Of a DNA stretch of 64,000 nucleotides, positions 7,798 through 18,431 are shown in pieces. The first letter of the stretch is position 1. Every line of letters starts with the position of its first letter. The notes under the pieces are model-generated. The model had not been told where the DNA came from. It was given only the letters and a program-made list of their open reading frames with translations, and did no database searches. A program made the position numbers and the translations under genes. Source of the stretch: Gammaproteobacteria bacterium (lineage in GTDB: Bacteria > Pseudomonadota > Gammaproteobacteria > Pseudomonadales > Cellvibrionaceae); the NCBI GenBank assembly GCA_004172865.1, contig SEBV01000010.1:124001-188000 (forward strand), written 5' to 3'.

Positions 7798-7840
7798 ACT
7801 TCCCTAATTACGGTCACTTTATAAACCTAATTAGGGAAGT
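7798..7840. repeat. 13-bp perfect inverted repeat
   Basis: ACTTCCCTAATTA and TAATTAGGGAAGT flank a 17-nt loop, 20 bases after the small membrane protein gene. There is no T run, so it is either a Rho-aided terminator or an mRNA 3' stabiliser. Confidence 0.6.
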
Positions 7841-8046
7841 CGTTGAGCATCACTTTAAAAATCTGCATTACCCGATCAAGCTCCACAAAATTCGTTTTAG
7901 AAGACTTCAAATTCAGTTGAACCTTATCACTGTGTCTTTTTGCTCACGTTAGAAATTTACAGAAAATAACTAGCATCATTGAATATCCGCCCATAGAATC
8001 ATCGAATACACAAAAGCAATTTCCAAACAAAACAGGAATCAAATCC

Positions 8047-9162
8047 ATGCTCCAGCGCAAACTCTTTTTAAGCCTTACCTTAATTCTCGGCATCACCACC
8101 ACTGCAAGCAGTTTGGCAGAGACCGTTAAAGTAGTTGCAAGCGGTTATACCGATACAGGTGGCGAAGGCGTTTATGGTTTAACGTTTGATACTGCAACCA
8201 ATAAATTCGGCCCAATACAATTATTGACTAAAACTAACAATCCTTCGTTTGGATTGCACAATAAAAATGTTTGGTATTTTGTAGATGAAGATAAAGAAGG
8301 CCAACTGCTTAGCTTTAGCCAAAATGAAAAAGGTGAATTGAATTTACTTCAAAAATCATCAGTGTCCGGTAAGTGGCCTTGCTATATCTCCGTACGCAAA
8401 GACGGCAAATATGTTGCAGTTGCAAACTATGGCTCTGGAAATATTGCAGTATTCGAATTGGATGAAAAAGGCGTACCAAAAGGTAAGCCACAATTAAAAC
8501 AGCATGAAGGCAAAGGGCCCAACGCCGAGCGTCAGGAATCCGCTCATGCACATTGGGCAGGCTGGTCGCAATTAAACGACGCAAATAAAACCACAGGCAT
8601 TTACGCTATAGATTTAGGTGTGGATAAAATATTTTGGTACCCACAAGATTCAAAAGGCACATTAGCCGAAGGGCAAGTTGCCTATAAAGCAGCACCGGGC
8701 GACGGCCCTCGCCATTTAGCAATTCATCCACAAAAGCCTTGGGTTTACGTTTTAAACGAATTGGGCAACACCTTGTCAGTTACGCAACAAGACACCAAAG
8801 GTCATTTAACTGAGATTCAAAAAGTATCTGCATTACCCGCAGACTTTAAAGGTAAAAGCACCGCCGCTCATATTGTTATCAGTGCGGATGGAAAACATCT
8901 CTATACATCGAATCGCGGTGATTTAAACAGTATTTCCGTATTTAATATTGCAGACGATGGCAAAGTAACTCTCGCACAAAACATTAGCAGCCAAGGCAAA
9001 CTACCCCGCTTTTTTCTTTTGCTAGAGGATGCGAAAAAAATGTTAGTAGCTAACCAGGATTCGAATAATTTGGTGGTGTTAAATATTTTAGCTAACGGTC
9101 AGCTCGAATATTCCGGCGCGCAAACGCAAATCCCAAAGCCAACATTTTTAGGGCTTCAGTAA
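8047..9162 (+). CDS. Secreted lactonase-family seven-bladed beta-propeller (Pgl-like)
   Basis: 371 residues with a signal peptide (hydrophobic 6-20, cleavage near SSLAE at ~25). The mature part matches the lactonase family related to YbhE-type 6-phosphogluconolactonase: repeated blades such as YISVRKDGKYVAVANYGSGNIAVF, GDGPRHLAIHPQKPWVYVLNEL and AHIVISADGKHLYTSNRGDLNSISVF. Family members open sugar lactones or act on related esters. Periplasmic location argues against a role in the cytosolic pentose phosphate path; oxidised sugars (aldonolactones) are more likely substrates, which is inference. A strong terminator follows at 9181. Confidence 0.85.
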   Translation: MLQRKLFLSLTLILGITTTASSLAETVKVVASGYTDTGGEGVYGLTFDTATNKFGPIQLLTKTNNPSFGLHNKNVWYFVDEDKEGQLLSFSQNEKGELNLLQKSSVSGKWPCYISVRKDGKYVAVANYGSGNIAVFELDEKGVPKGKPQLKQHEGKGPNAERQESAHAHWAGWSQLNDANKTTGIYAIDLGVDKIFWYPQDSKGTLAEGQVAYKAAPGDGPRHLAIHPQKPWVYVLNELGNTLSVTQQDTKGHLTEIQKVSALPADFKGKSTAAHIVISADGKHLYTSNRGDLNSISVFNIADDGKVTLAQNISSQGKLPRFFLLLEDAKKMLVANQDSNNLVVLNILANGQLEYSGAQTQIPKPTFLGLQ

Positions 9163-9180
9163 TAATCACTCGATCAACGA

Positions 9181-9206
9181 AACGGGCCTTAAGGCCCGTT
9201 TTTTTT
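9181..9206 (+). terminator. Terminator after lactonase gene
   Basis: AACGGGCCTTAAGGCCCGTT is a perfect palindrome followed by T6. Confidence 0.85.
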
Positions 9207-9318
9207 CGCGTATTGATTAGGTTAGTTAACACACGGTTCACGCGATGAAGTTGTTATAGGGTAGATAACAGATCGTAAATATCGCCACCCTACTCCACTT
9301 TATTGAATGAGGTTCACC

Positions 9319-9858
9319 ATGGATTCGATCAACAAAAATCAGCCCGAAGATAACTATCAAGATTTGCAAGGCACTGTCGCCATCGAAAAGATTAAAGAAC
9401 TTATCGATAAATCAGAAAGTTGCTTTTTCACAACGTCTGCAACGCCAACCGCCGGATCTTTTGGTACGCGCCCTATGGGTGTTCAACAAGTAGATGATGC
9501 AGGCAACTTGTGGTTTTTGAGTGCAAGCGACAGCCATAAAAATCAAGAAATTAGTGTGGACCCAAATGTCACTTTATATTTTCGCGGCTCAGCGCATTCA
9601 GACTTTCTTGTCATAAAAGGTGTTGCAAGTGCTTCGCGCGATCAAGCAAAAATTAAAGAACTATGGGAACCCTTATTTAAAACCTGGTTTACCGAAGGTG
9701 AAGACGACCCACGCATTTCCGTCGTTAAGGTGACACCCACAGAAGGATATTATTGGGACACCAAACATGGCTTTGCGGTTGCCGGCGCCAAAATGGTAAT
9801 CGGCGCGATTACAGGAAAAACATTGGATGATTCCATTGAAGGTAAATTACATATTTAA
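9319..9858 (+). CDS. Pyridoxamine 5'-phosphate oxidase-fold general stress protein
   Basis: 179 residues, split-barrel flavin-binding fold of the general stress protein 26 type. Visible landmarks: FFTTSATPTAGSFGTRPMGV (~35-54), DDAGNLWFLSASDSHKNQEI, and a C-terminal EGYYWDTKHG. Such proteins bind FMN/FAD and are induced by stress; the substrate is unknown. The start at 9319 is chosen because TGAGG sits nine bases upstream; an ATG at 9307 lies inside that Shine-Dalgarno region. A terminator follows, so the gene stands alone. Confidence 0.87.
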   Translation: MDSINKNQPEDNYQDLQGTVAIEKIKELIDKSESCFFTTSATPTAGSFGTRPMGVQQVDDAGNLWFLSASDSHKNQEISVDPNVTLYFRGSAHSDFLVIKGVASASRDQAKIKELWEPLFKTWFTEGEDDPRISVVKVTPTEGYYWDTKHGFAVAGAKMVIGAITGKTLDDSIEGKLHI

Positions 9859-9888
9859 TTTATCCTTAAAGTTTTTGTAATTAGCCAC

Positions 9889-9942
9889 AACTGCGCCGTT
9901 AAATATTTTACTATCTGAAACTATTTAATGGCGCAGTTTTTT
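9889..9942 (+). terminator. Terminator after flavin-binding stress protein gene
   Basis: AACTGCGCC and GGCGCAGTT arms, extended by GTTAAATA/TATTTAAT, end in T6. Confidence 0.75.
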
Positions 9943-9967
9943 ACATTCGAATTAAAAGTTGAGCACT

Positions 9968-10393
9968 ATGAATCTGAGCGAAAACTATTTATCTGCCTTC
10001 TGGGGAATAACAGCAATTATTGCCATACTGTTTATTCAATGGATTATCGCCAGTAAAGCCAAAGGCTCGCAAAAAGGTGCAATTCCTGGAAAGATTGATC
10101 CATCACTAGGACACGAGTCTTTTATTTTTCGCGCACACCGAACTTACATGAACACACTCGAAAATATTCCTGCAATGCTAGGAACAAGTTTCTTAGCCAC
10201 TCTAATTGGCGCAAATACTTTCTGGACGGGAATTTTTATTTGGATATTTGTCGCTGGACGAATTATTCACATGACCCTTTATTACGCTATCGCAACAGAA
10301 AAGAATCCTAGTCCGAGAACCTACTTTTTCACGATAGGGTTAATTGCTAATCTTGCGTTGTTTGCTTTGTGTGTGAAAACTTTGGCATCGTAG
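9968..10393 (+). CDS. MAPEG family membrane protein
   Basis: 141 residues with four hydrophobic helices and the MAPEG pattern FRAHRTYMNTLENIPAML (an arginine-containing motif with N-x-x-E-N) after the first loop, plus a late GRIIHMTLYYA segment. MAPEG proteins include microsomal glutathione transferases; bacterial members probably detoxify lipid electrophiles with glutathione. The ATG at 9968 is preferred; a TTG at 9959 would add three residues. Its neighbour upstream is a stress-type flavoprotein, but a terminator separates them. Confidence 0.85.
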   Translation: MNLSENYLSAFWGITAIIAILFIQWIIASKAKGSQKGAIPGKIDPSLGHESFIFRAHRTYMNTLENIPAMLGTSFLATLIGANTFWTGIFIWIFVAGRIIHMTLYYAIATEKNPSPRTYFFTIGLIANLALFALCVKTLAS

Positions 10394-10399
10394 CTAGTT

Positions 10400-10430
10400 A
10401 ACGTAGGTTAAGCTTGCGCATACCTACGTT
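10400..10430. repeat. REP-like inverted repeat
   Basis: AACGTAGGT...ACCTACGTT arms around TAAGCTTGCGCAT. Similar GTAGGTT/AGCTTGCG words recur on the opposite strand at 10511-10550, suggesting a pair of extragenic palindromes. Confidence 0.45.
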
Positions 10431-10510
10431 TCAGACTTTAAAAATCGCACGAAATCTAAACACATCAAATTAATTTTCAAAGCGCTATTAGTTAGAAATA
10501 GCCATGTTTG

Positions 10511-10550
10511 GGGTGCATCGCTCGCAAGCTCAAGCTCACCCACAACCTAC
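10511..10550. repeat. REP-like element, second copy
   Basis: GGGTG...CACCC arms with GCTCGCAAGCTCAAGC inside, followed by ACAACCTAC. The reverse complement shares GTAGGTT and AGCTTGCG with the hairpin at 10400-10430. Confidence 0.4.
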
Positions 10551-10562
10551 ATTTACATATCG

Positions 10563-11189
10563 CTAGCAGACACTTTCGTTAAAAAACTCTTTTGAGAAAA
10601 TATAAGTATCCAGATGCTTTCTCAATCTCGTCAAATCCATTTCAACATCGGCATTTTTCACCACATCAAAACATGAGAACGATGGTAAAATATCGGCGCC
10701 GCAAAATTTATAATTTGCGGTGTTGCCGATAAATATTTCGTCGACAGTTTTTCCTTCGAATAAGCGTTGGTCTTTATTGCCGAAGGATTCTGCGGGGGCG
10801 TTCCAGGTTAATGAAATCATATATTTTTTACCGTGCATTTTTCCGCCGGTGCCGTATTGCTTGCGTGGGTCTTGTCGGGTTCTGCCGTCGTCTATGATTA
10901 GGTTTTGTTGGACGAGACCTGCGGTAAATATCTCGTCCGCGTATTTTTTATAAATCCAGGGCGCGGAGAACCAATACACGGGCGCTTGTAAAATAATGAT
11001 GTCGGCCCATAGGTGTTTTTGTACTTCTTCGTCGATATCGTAGCCTTGCTCTATATTGGTTTGTCGTACTGCATATCCATGTTTTTCCATTTCTTCACGA
11101 ATCGCTACTGTTAACGTTTGGTTTAAATCGCCGGGCGATACGCCTTCATAAAATTGGTGGGCGTTGATGATCAGCAAATTCTTTTTCAT
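10563..11189 (-). CDS. mdaB: NAD(P)H:quinone oxidoreductase, MdaB-like
   Basis: 208 residues with a flavodoxin-like fold: LLIINAHQFYEGVSPGDLN (FMN phosphate loop region), ADIIILQAPVYWFSAPWIYKKYADE, and GGKMHGKKYMISLTWNAP, all characteristic of MdaB (modulator of drug activity B). These FAD enzymes reduce quinones by two electrons and protect against oxidative stress. A divergent AraC-family gene starts 210 bp away and is its probable regulator. The ATG at 11189 gives the expected family length. Confidence 0.88.
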   Translation of the reverse strand: MKKNLLIINAHQFYEGVSPGDLNQTLTVAIREEMEKHGYAVRQTNIEQGYDIDEEVQKHLWADIIILQAPVYWFSAPWIYKKYADEIFTAGLVQQNLIIDDGRTRQDPRKQYGTGGKMHGKKYMISLTWNAPAESFGNKDQRLFEGKTVDEIFIGNTANYKFCGADILPSFSCFDVVKNADVEMDLTRLRKHLDTYIFSKEFFNESVC

Positions 11190-11399
11190 GATGACTCCGA
11201 TGTGGTTTAGGAAAGAGTGTGTAGATGGAGTAAGTGTGCTCCAGCGTGCGCGCCATTCGTTTGCCGAATACGATAGGATTCTTGCCTAAATTGACGGATT
11301 GCCATCAATCCGTGCATCAAAGCTTTAACTTGGTTGTAAACTTCAACCTAGTAATTTTTTGATGCGCGAACTGCACCCAATTAAATAAACGGGATGACG

Positions 11400-12302
11400 A
11401 TGAACACCAAAGCCCTTGCCGAATTAGTGGATAAAATTGCTCGCTTCGATGGTGATTACAAAACTGCGATTCCGACCCTAATGTTTTATCGCAGAAATGC
11501 CGCCACTGACCCTATGCCGACCATGTATGGCCTTGCGCTGGCGCTTACAGTTCAGGGCGAGAAGCGGGCCACGCTTGGCAATGAAATTTTCAGCTATGGA
11601 CCGGGCCAGTCGCTTGTTACGTCGCTCGACTTGCCTGTGGTGTCTCATATTACGGATGCGAGGGCGAGTGAGCCTTATCTCGGCTTGTGCCTGGCGCTGG
11701 ATGCGAAAACTATCGCGCAGGTTGCAGCTGATATTGATCCAACCGATTCTATGAAAGCGTCAAGCCCCAGAGCTTTGTCGGTTGTTGCGTTGGACGAGAG
11801 TTTATTGGATGCCATAACTCGACTCGTCAAACTACTCGATGAACCCGCTTATATTCCGCAAATCGCACCACTAATTCAGCAGGAAATTGCAGTTCGTTTG
11901 TTAAGCGGAGGCCATGGGCCGACATTGCGACATCTTGTTACGCTCGGCTCACCCTGCCAACGAATTGATAAAGCCATTGCGTGGCTAAGGCAAAATTTCA
12001 CGAACAATTTATCCATGGATGAATTGGCCGCAAAAGCACATATGAGTCCATCAAGCTTTCGTCAACATTTTAGAAATGTTGCGGGAATGAGCCCGCTACA
12101 ATATCTAAAACATTTATGCTTACAAGAAGCGCGACAAATGATGATGAATGAAAACCTGGATGCAGGCAGCGCCGCTATGCGAGTTGGCTATGAAAGCGCG
12201 TCGCAATTCAGTCGCGAATACAGTCGTCTATTCGGCCAACCGCCACAACGCGACATGAGAAGCGTGAAGGAAAATATTATCAAACCGGTTTTGTATTTTT
12301 AA
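11400..12302 (+). CDS. AraC family regulator with AraC_N cupin-type domain
   Basis: 300 residues. The N-terminal half matches the AraC_N type (YqhC-like: IPTLMFYRRNAATDPMPTMYGLALALTVQGEK in overlapping pieces, YGPGQSLVTSLDLPV). The C-terminal half is the double HTH domain (MDELAAKAHMSPSSFRQHF and AAMRVGYESASQFSREYSR). Relatives often sit divergent from oxidoreductase genes and activate them in response to aldehydes or quinones, which fits the neighbouring mdaB gene. I chose the second ATG (11400) because CGGG lies six bases upstream of it, while the ATG at 11394 directly abuts that motif. Confidence 0.87.
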   Translation: MNTKALAELVDKIARFDGDYKTAIPTLMFYRRNAATDPMPTMYGLALALTVQGEKRATLGNEIFSYGPGQSLVTSLDLPVVSHITDARASEPYLGLCLALDAKTIAQVAADIDPTDSMKASSPRALSVVALDESLLDAITRLVKLLDEPAYIPQIAPLIQQEIAVRLLSGGHGPTLRHLVTLGSPCQRIDKAIAWLRQNFTNNLSMDELAAKAHMSPSSFRQHFRNVAGMSPLQYLKHLCLQEARQMMMNENLDAGSAAMRVGYESASQFSREYSRLFGQPPQRDMRSVKENIIKPVLYF

Positions 12303-12320
12303 TCGCTGAGTTTAATACTC

Positions 12321-13130
12321 TTAAAAATGAATCACAGAAAAAAGCATTTTTATACTTAACGCTAATGATATAAGCGCGAATATTTTTTTCAGATGAACAT
12401 CAGGTAAATAATGCGCGCTGCGAACACCATAAGGCGCTGCGATAAAACTGGTTATGGATACGATGAGAAATGCCGGCATATAAATAAATCCTAATGTGTA
12501 AGCCTCGCCTGACGTTTTAGACCAACCATTTATCAAATAACCAAGCGTCCCCGCTATAGCGATGGGGAAGCCTATTGCTGATGAAGTGCCTATGGCTTTT
12601 TTCATATCCAGATTTTTATACGTTAAATAAGTCACGGACAAAAAACCACCGCCAACCGCAGCGAGTGAAGACACTGAACCTATTCCACTTCCAGCTAAAA
12701 ATAATCCACAAAATTTTGCTGTAGTTTGACTCGTTTTTGGTTTCCAATTAAAAAACAGTTGCACAGCGACCAGGGCCATAAAAAGCGAAAAGAATATGGC
12801 GATATAAATTGAGTTAATATCCGCAGCGATTCGTGTTGTTAGAAACGCGCCGAAAATTACCCCGGGAGCCATTCCATAAACCACTTTCCATGCAACTGCT
12901 CCTCGGCTAGCGTGAGCGCGAATACTCGCAGCTGAAGAGATAATCATACAGGCCAATGATGTTCCCAGCGCCAAATGCACGACGTTATCTGTGTTCATTC
13001 CTTGATAGGTAAAAATGGATACCAGTAAGGGCACCAAAATCCCACCACCGCCAACACCCAGCAGTCCCGCCATAAATCCCACAAACAAACCCAACAAAAA
13101 ATATAAAAATATCCATTCAGTAATCGGCAT
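12321..13130 (-). CDS. TauE/SafE family sulfite/anion exporter-like membrane protein
   Basis: 269 residues, about eight membrane helices. It has the duplicated glycine-rich hallmarks of the family, LGVGGGGILVPLLVS near residue 25 and VGGGFLSVTYLTY in the middle. TauE/SafE proteins export sulfite, sulfoacetate or related anions, but many members are uncharacterised. Divergent from a MerR-type regulator; a MerR-style promoter with a 19-bp spacer points toward this gene from 13294-13264, which links the two. Confidence 0.87.
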   Translation of the reverse strand: MPITEWIFLYFLLGLFVGFMAGLLGVGGGGILVPLLVSIFTYQGMNTDNVVHLALGTSLACMIISSAASIRAHASRGAVAWKVVYGMAPGVIFGAFLTTRIAADINSIYIAIFFSLFMALVAVQLFFNWKPKTSQTTAKFCGLFLAGSGIGSVSSLAAVGGGFLSVTYLTYKNLDMKKAIGTSSAIGFPIAIAGTLGYLINGWSKTSGEAYTLGFIYMPAFLIVSITSFIAAPYGVRSAHYLPDVHLKKIFALISLALSIKMLFSVIHF

Positions 13131-13263
13131 AAAAACTAATCCTAAAATTTATCAATCCGATAAAAGCCGATAAAATGTTTGGGCTTTTCGTGAGTGAGGA
13201 CTTCATTCTGCTACCGATGTAAATCTAATTGAATTTCTGTAGCGCTATATGAAGCTCAAGACT

Positions 13264-13294
13264 AAGATACAACTTCAAGTTGACTTTAGGTCAA
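13264..13294 (-). promoter_or_regulatory. MerR/SoxR-type promoter with 19-bp spacer
   Basis: On the minus strand TTGACC (13294-13289) and TATCTT (13269-13264) are separated by exactly 19 bases. This over-long spacer is the signature of promoters untwisted by MerR-family activators. The spacer holds an imperfect dyad, CCTAAAGTCAACTTGAAG, like the SoxR box CCTCAAGTTAACTTGAGG. Direction: toward the TauE/SafE gene. Confidence 0.65.
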
Positions 13295-13316
13295 GAGCTA
13301 TTTGCGGAGTTGAAGT

Positions 13317-13772
13317 ATGGATATTACCGAAGTTTCAAAAGCATGCGGTTTACCAGCATCGGCGCTACGGTTCTATGAAGAAAAAGGACTTATTCAATCC
13401 AAAGGACGAAGCGGCTTGCGGAGATTATTTAATTCCACCGTAGTAGAACGGCTAGCGCTAATTTCACTAGCTCGAAAAGTCGGCTTTACACTTGATGAAA
13501 TCAGTAAAATGTTTACGCCGGAAAGCGTTGAGATAGATAGAAATTTGCTCTCAGCAAAAGCAGACGAACTCGATGAAAAAATTAAAGAATTAACGTCTAT
13601 GCGCGACGGTTTACGACACGCAGTTGCTTGCAAAGCAGAGAATCATTTTGAATGCCCGAAATTTCTGCAACTGCTTCGTATCGCAGGAAAAAATCGTCAG
13701 AGGCAGCCAAATAAATTAAAAGAAGAAAGATTAAAAAAAGAAAGAGTTAAGCGGGATGTTTTAAAAAAATAA
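13317..13772 (+). CDS. MerR family transcriptional regulator
   Basis: 151 residues. The N-terminal winged HTH is clear (MDITEVSKACGLPASALRFY then EEKGLI), followed by a dimerisation helix (~75-105) and a two-cysteine stretch, ACKAENHFECPKF, that may sense redox state or bind metal. The C-terminal ~25 residues are very basic and low in complexity (KEERLKKERVKRDVLKK), longer than usual. It is divergent from the TauE/SafE gene, and the promoter between them has MerR-type geometry. The effector is unknown. Confidence 0.87.
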   Translation: MDITEVSKACGLPASALRFYEEKGLIQSKGRSGLRRLFNSTVVERLALISLARKVGFTLDEISKMFTPESVEIDRNLLSAKADELDEKIKELTSMRDGLRHAVACKAENHFECPKFLQLLRIAGKNRQRQPNKLKEERLKKERVKRDVLKK

Positions 13773-13802
13773 ATAGGTAGAAGATATACTTCTGCAATAT
13801 CC

Positions 13803-13832
13803 CACCCTAAAAACCATAAGTCATTTAGGGTG
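13803..13832. terminator. Hairpin between convergent MerR and PEP-CTERM genes
   Basis: CACCCTAAA/TTTAGGGTG with a 12-nt loop and no long T run; probable weak shared terminator. Confidence 0.45.
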
Positions 13833-13846
13833 AGACGCGATTTAAA

Positions 13847-14503
13847 TTAACAAAGTTTTCGTTTAACAGCTACGCCAATCAAACCAAATAACAGCAGTAT
13901 AATTGATGATGGTTCAGGCACGTTTACAGAAGTTATTTTTACTGAGTCAAATTGAAAGCTAGTAATACTTAACATATTCCACGGATCAATGCTCCACCGA
14001 CTAAAGCTACCATACGACTGCGCCAAAGTAATCGGATCATTGAACGTAAAATCAAGTCCCGCTCCTGTAGTATTTTTTATCCAATCTAATCCAGTAAACT
14101 CAAGACTGAAACCAAAAGCGTCTAGAATATTTCCTTGAAACGCAAGCACATCCGATGCGTTAAAATAATCGTAACTTGTTAAGCCGCCATCCACGACAAC
14201 AACCCTAGCTACGCCATCTCCAACATCGGCGCCAGAATAATTACTGTCTTTCAAAAACTCGCTCGCAGCACTTGCATAGGCCCAAACTTCATTGGGTGTA
14301 TCGGTGGTTTTACCCTCAGCCTTTTCCATATCTATCGTAACTGCACCACTAATAAAATCGCCAACTTGATAGCTAAAAGCATCACCCGATACTGAATCGA
14401 TATGCGCGGTGTACTCAATATTAATAACCGAAGAAAAAGCAGATATAGGAAAACAAAAAAGTATTAATACAAAAAATCCCAAACGTGAAATCATTTTATC
14501 CAT
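13847..14503 (-). CDS. PEP-CTERM sorting-domain secreted protein
   Basis: 218 residues. A signal peptide (FFVLILFCFPISAFS) is followed by a beta-rich middle with an N-terminal YTAHIDSVSGDAF and GAVTIDM pattern, as in many PEP-CTERM proteins. The C-terminus is the complete sorting signal VPEPSSIILLLFGLIGVAVKRK: VPEP, membrane helix, basic tail. Such proteins are processed by exosortase (EpsH/XrtA) in bacteria that make exopolysaccharide. No exosortase gene lies in this window. Function of the mature protein unknown. Confidence 0.87.
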   Translation of the reverse strand: MDKMISRLGFFVLILFCFPISAFSSVINIEYTAHIDSVSGDAFSYQVGDFISGAVTIDMEKAEGKTTDTPNEVWAYASAASEFLKDSNYSGADVGDGVARVVVVDGGLTSYDYFNASDVLAFQGNILDAFGFSLEFTGLDWIKNTTGAGLDFTFNDPITLAQSYGSFSRWSIDPWNMLSITSFQFDSVKITSVNVPEPSSIILLLFGLIGVAVKRKLC

Positions 14504-14672
14504 CCGTTTTTATAAAATTAGAAAATTATTTTTCTGAGGCGCTGCCTAACCAAATATTAACGATGCGAATAAGAATCAACCTAGCAAAGATAGCAATTTG
14601 TTAATGAATCTATTGAATCACTAAATACAACCGGCTTGTACAGGAGGCAAGATACATTACACCATCACAAAT

Positions 14673-14706
14673 AAAAAAAGGCGACTCGAAAGTCGCCTTT
14701 TTTATT
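14673..14706. terminator. Terminator after sucD (bidirectional)
   Basis: AAGGCGACT/AGTCGCCTT with a CGAA loop, and A/T runs on both sides. It ends the minus-strand sucCD transcript. Confidence 0.85.
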
Positions 14707-14720
14707 TCACATTGCTGATA

Positions 14721-15593
14721 TTACCAGCCAGTGATTTCTTTCAATGCTTTGCCGATATCAGCCAAGCTTTCTACGGTTTTTACACCAGCGTCTTGCAGTG
14801 CAGCAAATTTCTCAGCAGCAGTACCTTTACCGCCAGAAATAATTGCACCGGCGTGACCCATGCGTTTACCAGCTGGGGCAGTTACGCCCGCGATGTAAGA
14901 CACAACAGGTTTAGTCACGTGAGCTTTGATGTACGCAGCCGCTTCTTCTTCCGCAGATCCACCGATTTCGCCAATCATTACGATTGCTTCAGTTTGTGGA
15001 TCTTCCTGGAACAACTTCAAAATGTCGATGAAATTTGAACCTGGAATTGGGTCGCCACCAATACCTACGCAAGTAGATTGGCCGAAACCGTAATCGGTAG
15101 TTTGCTTAACAGCTTCATAAGTCAAAGTACCTGAACGCGATACGATGCCTACTTTGCCTGGCAAGTGAATGTGGCCTGGCATAATACCGATTTTGCTTTC
15201 GCCTGGAGTGATAACGCCTGGACAGTTAGGGCCGATCAAACGCACACCCAACTCGTCGACTTTCACTTTAGCGTCAAGCATATCCAACGTTGGAATACCT
15301 TCAGTAATACATACAATCAACTTGATACCAGCATTAGCCGCTTCAAGGATTGAGTCTTTACAAAAAGCAGCTGGAACGTAGATTACTGATGCAGTCGCAC
15401 CAGTCGCTTCTACTGCTTCAGCAACAGTGTTGAATACTGGCAAGCCAAGGTGAGTTTGGCCGCCTTTACCTGGAGTTACACCGCCTACTAATTTGGTACC
15501 GTAAGCAATCGCTTGCTCAGAGTGAAAAGTACCTTGCGCACCGGTAAAACCCTGGCAGATAACTTTGGTGTCTTTGTTAATTAAAACGCTCAT
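14721..15593 (-). CDS. sucD: Succinyl-CoA synthetase alpha subunit
   Basis: 290 residues, the usual length. Converts succinyl-CoA, ADP (or GDP) and phosphate to succinate, CoA and ATP together with SucC. CoA-binding Rossmann domain at the N-terminus ([18 protein letters not shown]), phosphorylated His247 in [17 protein letters not shown], and [12 protein letters not shown] at 121-132. It follows sucC by 11 bases in the same transcript and is the last gene of the TCA cluster, ended by the terminator at 14673-14706. Confidence 0.97.
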   Translation of the reverse strand: MSVLINKDTKVICQGFTGAQGTFHSEQAIAYGTKLVGGVTPGKGGQTHLGLPVFNTVAEAVEATGATASVIYVPAAFCKDSILEAANAGIKLIVCITEGIPTLDMLDAKVKVDELGVRLIGPNCPGVITPGESKIGIMPGHIHLPGKVGIVSRSGTLTYEAVKQTTDYGFGQSTCVGIGGDPIPGSNFIDILKLFQEDPQTEAIVMIGEIGGSAEEEAAAYIKAHVTKPVVSYIAGVTAPAGKRMGHAGAIISGGKGTAAEKFAALQDAGVKTVESLADIGKALKEITGW

Positions 15594-15604
15594 TCTTCCG
15601 CCCC

Positions 15605-16771
15605 TTATGCGTTAGCAGCTGCTGCAACAACTTTCTTGGCTGCGCCAGTCAAGTCGGTATCAGCGATAATGTTCAAGCCACTTTCAGTCAGCACTTTCGC
15701 GCCGATTTCAGCGTTGTTGCCTTGCAAACGAACAACAACAGGGACTTTCACGCCTACTTCTTTAACTGCACCGATTACGCCTTCTGCAATCATGTCGCAA
15801 CGTACAATACCGCCGAAGATGTTGATGAATACAGCTTTCACTGCATCGTCAGACAAAATGATTTTGAATGCTTCAACAACGCGTTCTTTAGTTGCGCCAC
15901 CGCCTACGTCGAGGAAGTTAGCTGGTTGTCCACCGTGCAATTTAACGATGTCCATAGTGCCCATCGCCAAACCTGCGCCGTTAACCATACAACCGATATC
16001 GCCACCGAGAGCAACATAGTTCAATTCCCAAGCAGCGGCATGAGCTTCACGCGCGTCTTCTTGAGTTGGGTCTTGCAGAGCCTTCAATTCTGGGTGACGG
16101 TACAAAGCATTTCCGTCAATAACCAATTTTGCGTCGAGGCAGTGTAAGTCGCCAGCAGGAGTGATAACCAATGGGTTAACTTCCAGCAACGCCAAGTCTT
16201 TCTCTTTGAACAATTTCGCGAGACCAACAAAAATCTTAACGAATTGGTTGATTTGCTTGCCTTCCAAACCGAGTTTGAAAGCCAAATCACGACCTTGGTA
16301 TGGCTGCGCGCCAACCAATGGATCTACCGCAACTTTCAGGATTTTTTCTGGAGTGTCGTGTGCGACCTTCTCGATCTCAACACCACCTTCGGTAGAGGCC
16401 ATGAACACGATACGACGTGAAGAACGGTCAACTACAGCGCCCAAGTACAATTCTTTGGCGATGTCAGTACAGGTTTCAACCAAAATGCGGCTAACTGGCT
16501 GGCCTTTCTCGTCAGTTTGGTAAGTTACCAAATTCTTGCCTAACCACTTCTCAGCAAAAGCACGAATTTCTTCTTTGCTCTTAACCAACTTAACGCCGCC
16601 CGCTTTACCGCGGCCACCAGCGTGAACTTGAGCTTTAACGACGAATACATCGCCGCCAATTTGATCTGCAGCTGCAACAGCTTCTTCTACGGTCGCAGCA
16701 GCAATGCCTTTAGAGACTGGCAAGCCATATTGGGCAAACAACTGCTTACCCTGATACTCGTGCAAATTCAT
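15605..16771 (-). CDS. sucC: Succinyl-CoA synthetase beta subunit
   Basis: 388 residues from the ATG at 16771 ([18 protein letters not shown]), the conserved family start; an upstream in-frame ATG at 16801 adds ten atypical residues. ATP-grasp domain ([39 protein letters not shown]) followed by the CoA-ligase domain ([16 protein letters not shown]). Binds nucleotide and partners with SucD just downstream. A gap of 130 bp separates it from lpd upstream, so sucCD may have its own promoter. Confidence 0.97.
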   Translation of the reverse strand: MNLHEYQGKQLFAQYGLPVSKGIAAATVEEAVAAADQIGGDVFVVKAQVHAGGRGKAGGVKLVKSKEEIRAFAEKWLGKNLVTYQTDEKGQPVSRILVETCTDIAKELYLGAVVDRSSRRIVFMASTEGGVEIEKVAHDTPEKILKVAVDPLVGAQPYQGRDLAFKLGLEGKQINQFVKIFVGLAKLFKEKDLALLEVNPLVITPAGDLHCLDAKLVIDGNALYRHPELKALQDPTQEDAREAHAAAWELNYVALGGDIGCMVNGAGLAMGTMDIVKLHGGQPANFLDVGGGATKERVVEAFKIILSDDAVKAVFINIFGGIVRCDMIAEGVIGAVKEVGVKVPVVVRLQGNNAEIGAKVLTESGLNIIADTDLTGAAKKVVAAAANA

Positions 16772-16901
16772 GGTGTTGTTCCATTTGACGAAGTTGAACA
16801 CGTTTGTGAGATGAGCGTGTCAACTGGGGTTATCGATGGCCAGAAACCTTATGAGTTAATGGCCGCCTTGGGATGAGAACTCTACGGTATCTCTCTTTGA
16901 G

Positions 16902-18350
<1,449 letters not shown>

Positions 18351-18431
18351 CTACATTAATTGGCTGATTTTTATTAACCAGCATCAATTTTATTAATTTC
18401 GATTAACACCTTGTGAGCGACAATCATTTAC

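Noticed and set aside
13249-13443. A 64-residue frame overlapping the MerR gene start
   Set aside because: It runs in another frame over the MerR promoter and HTH; the MerR frame has clear homology and this one does not.
15636-16019. Long plus-strand frames across sucC, lpd, sucA and sdhA
   Set aside because: All are antisense to strongly conserved TCA-cycle genes, with no ribosome sites or recognisable domains.
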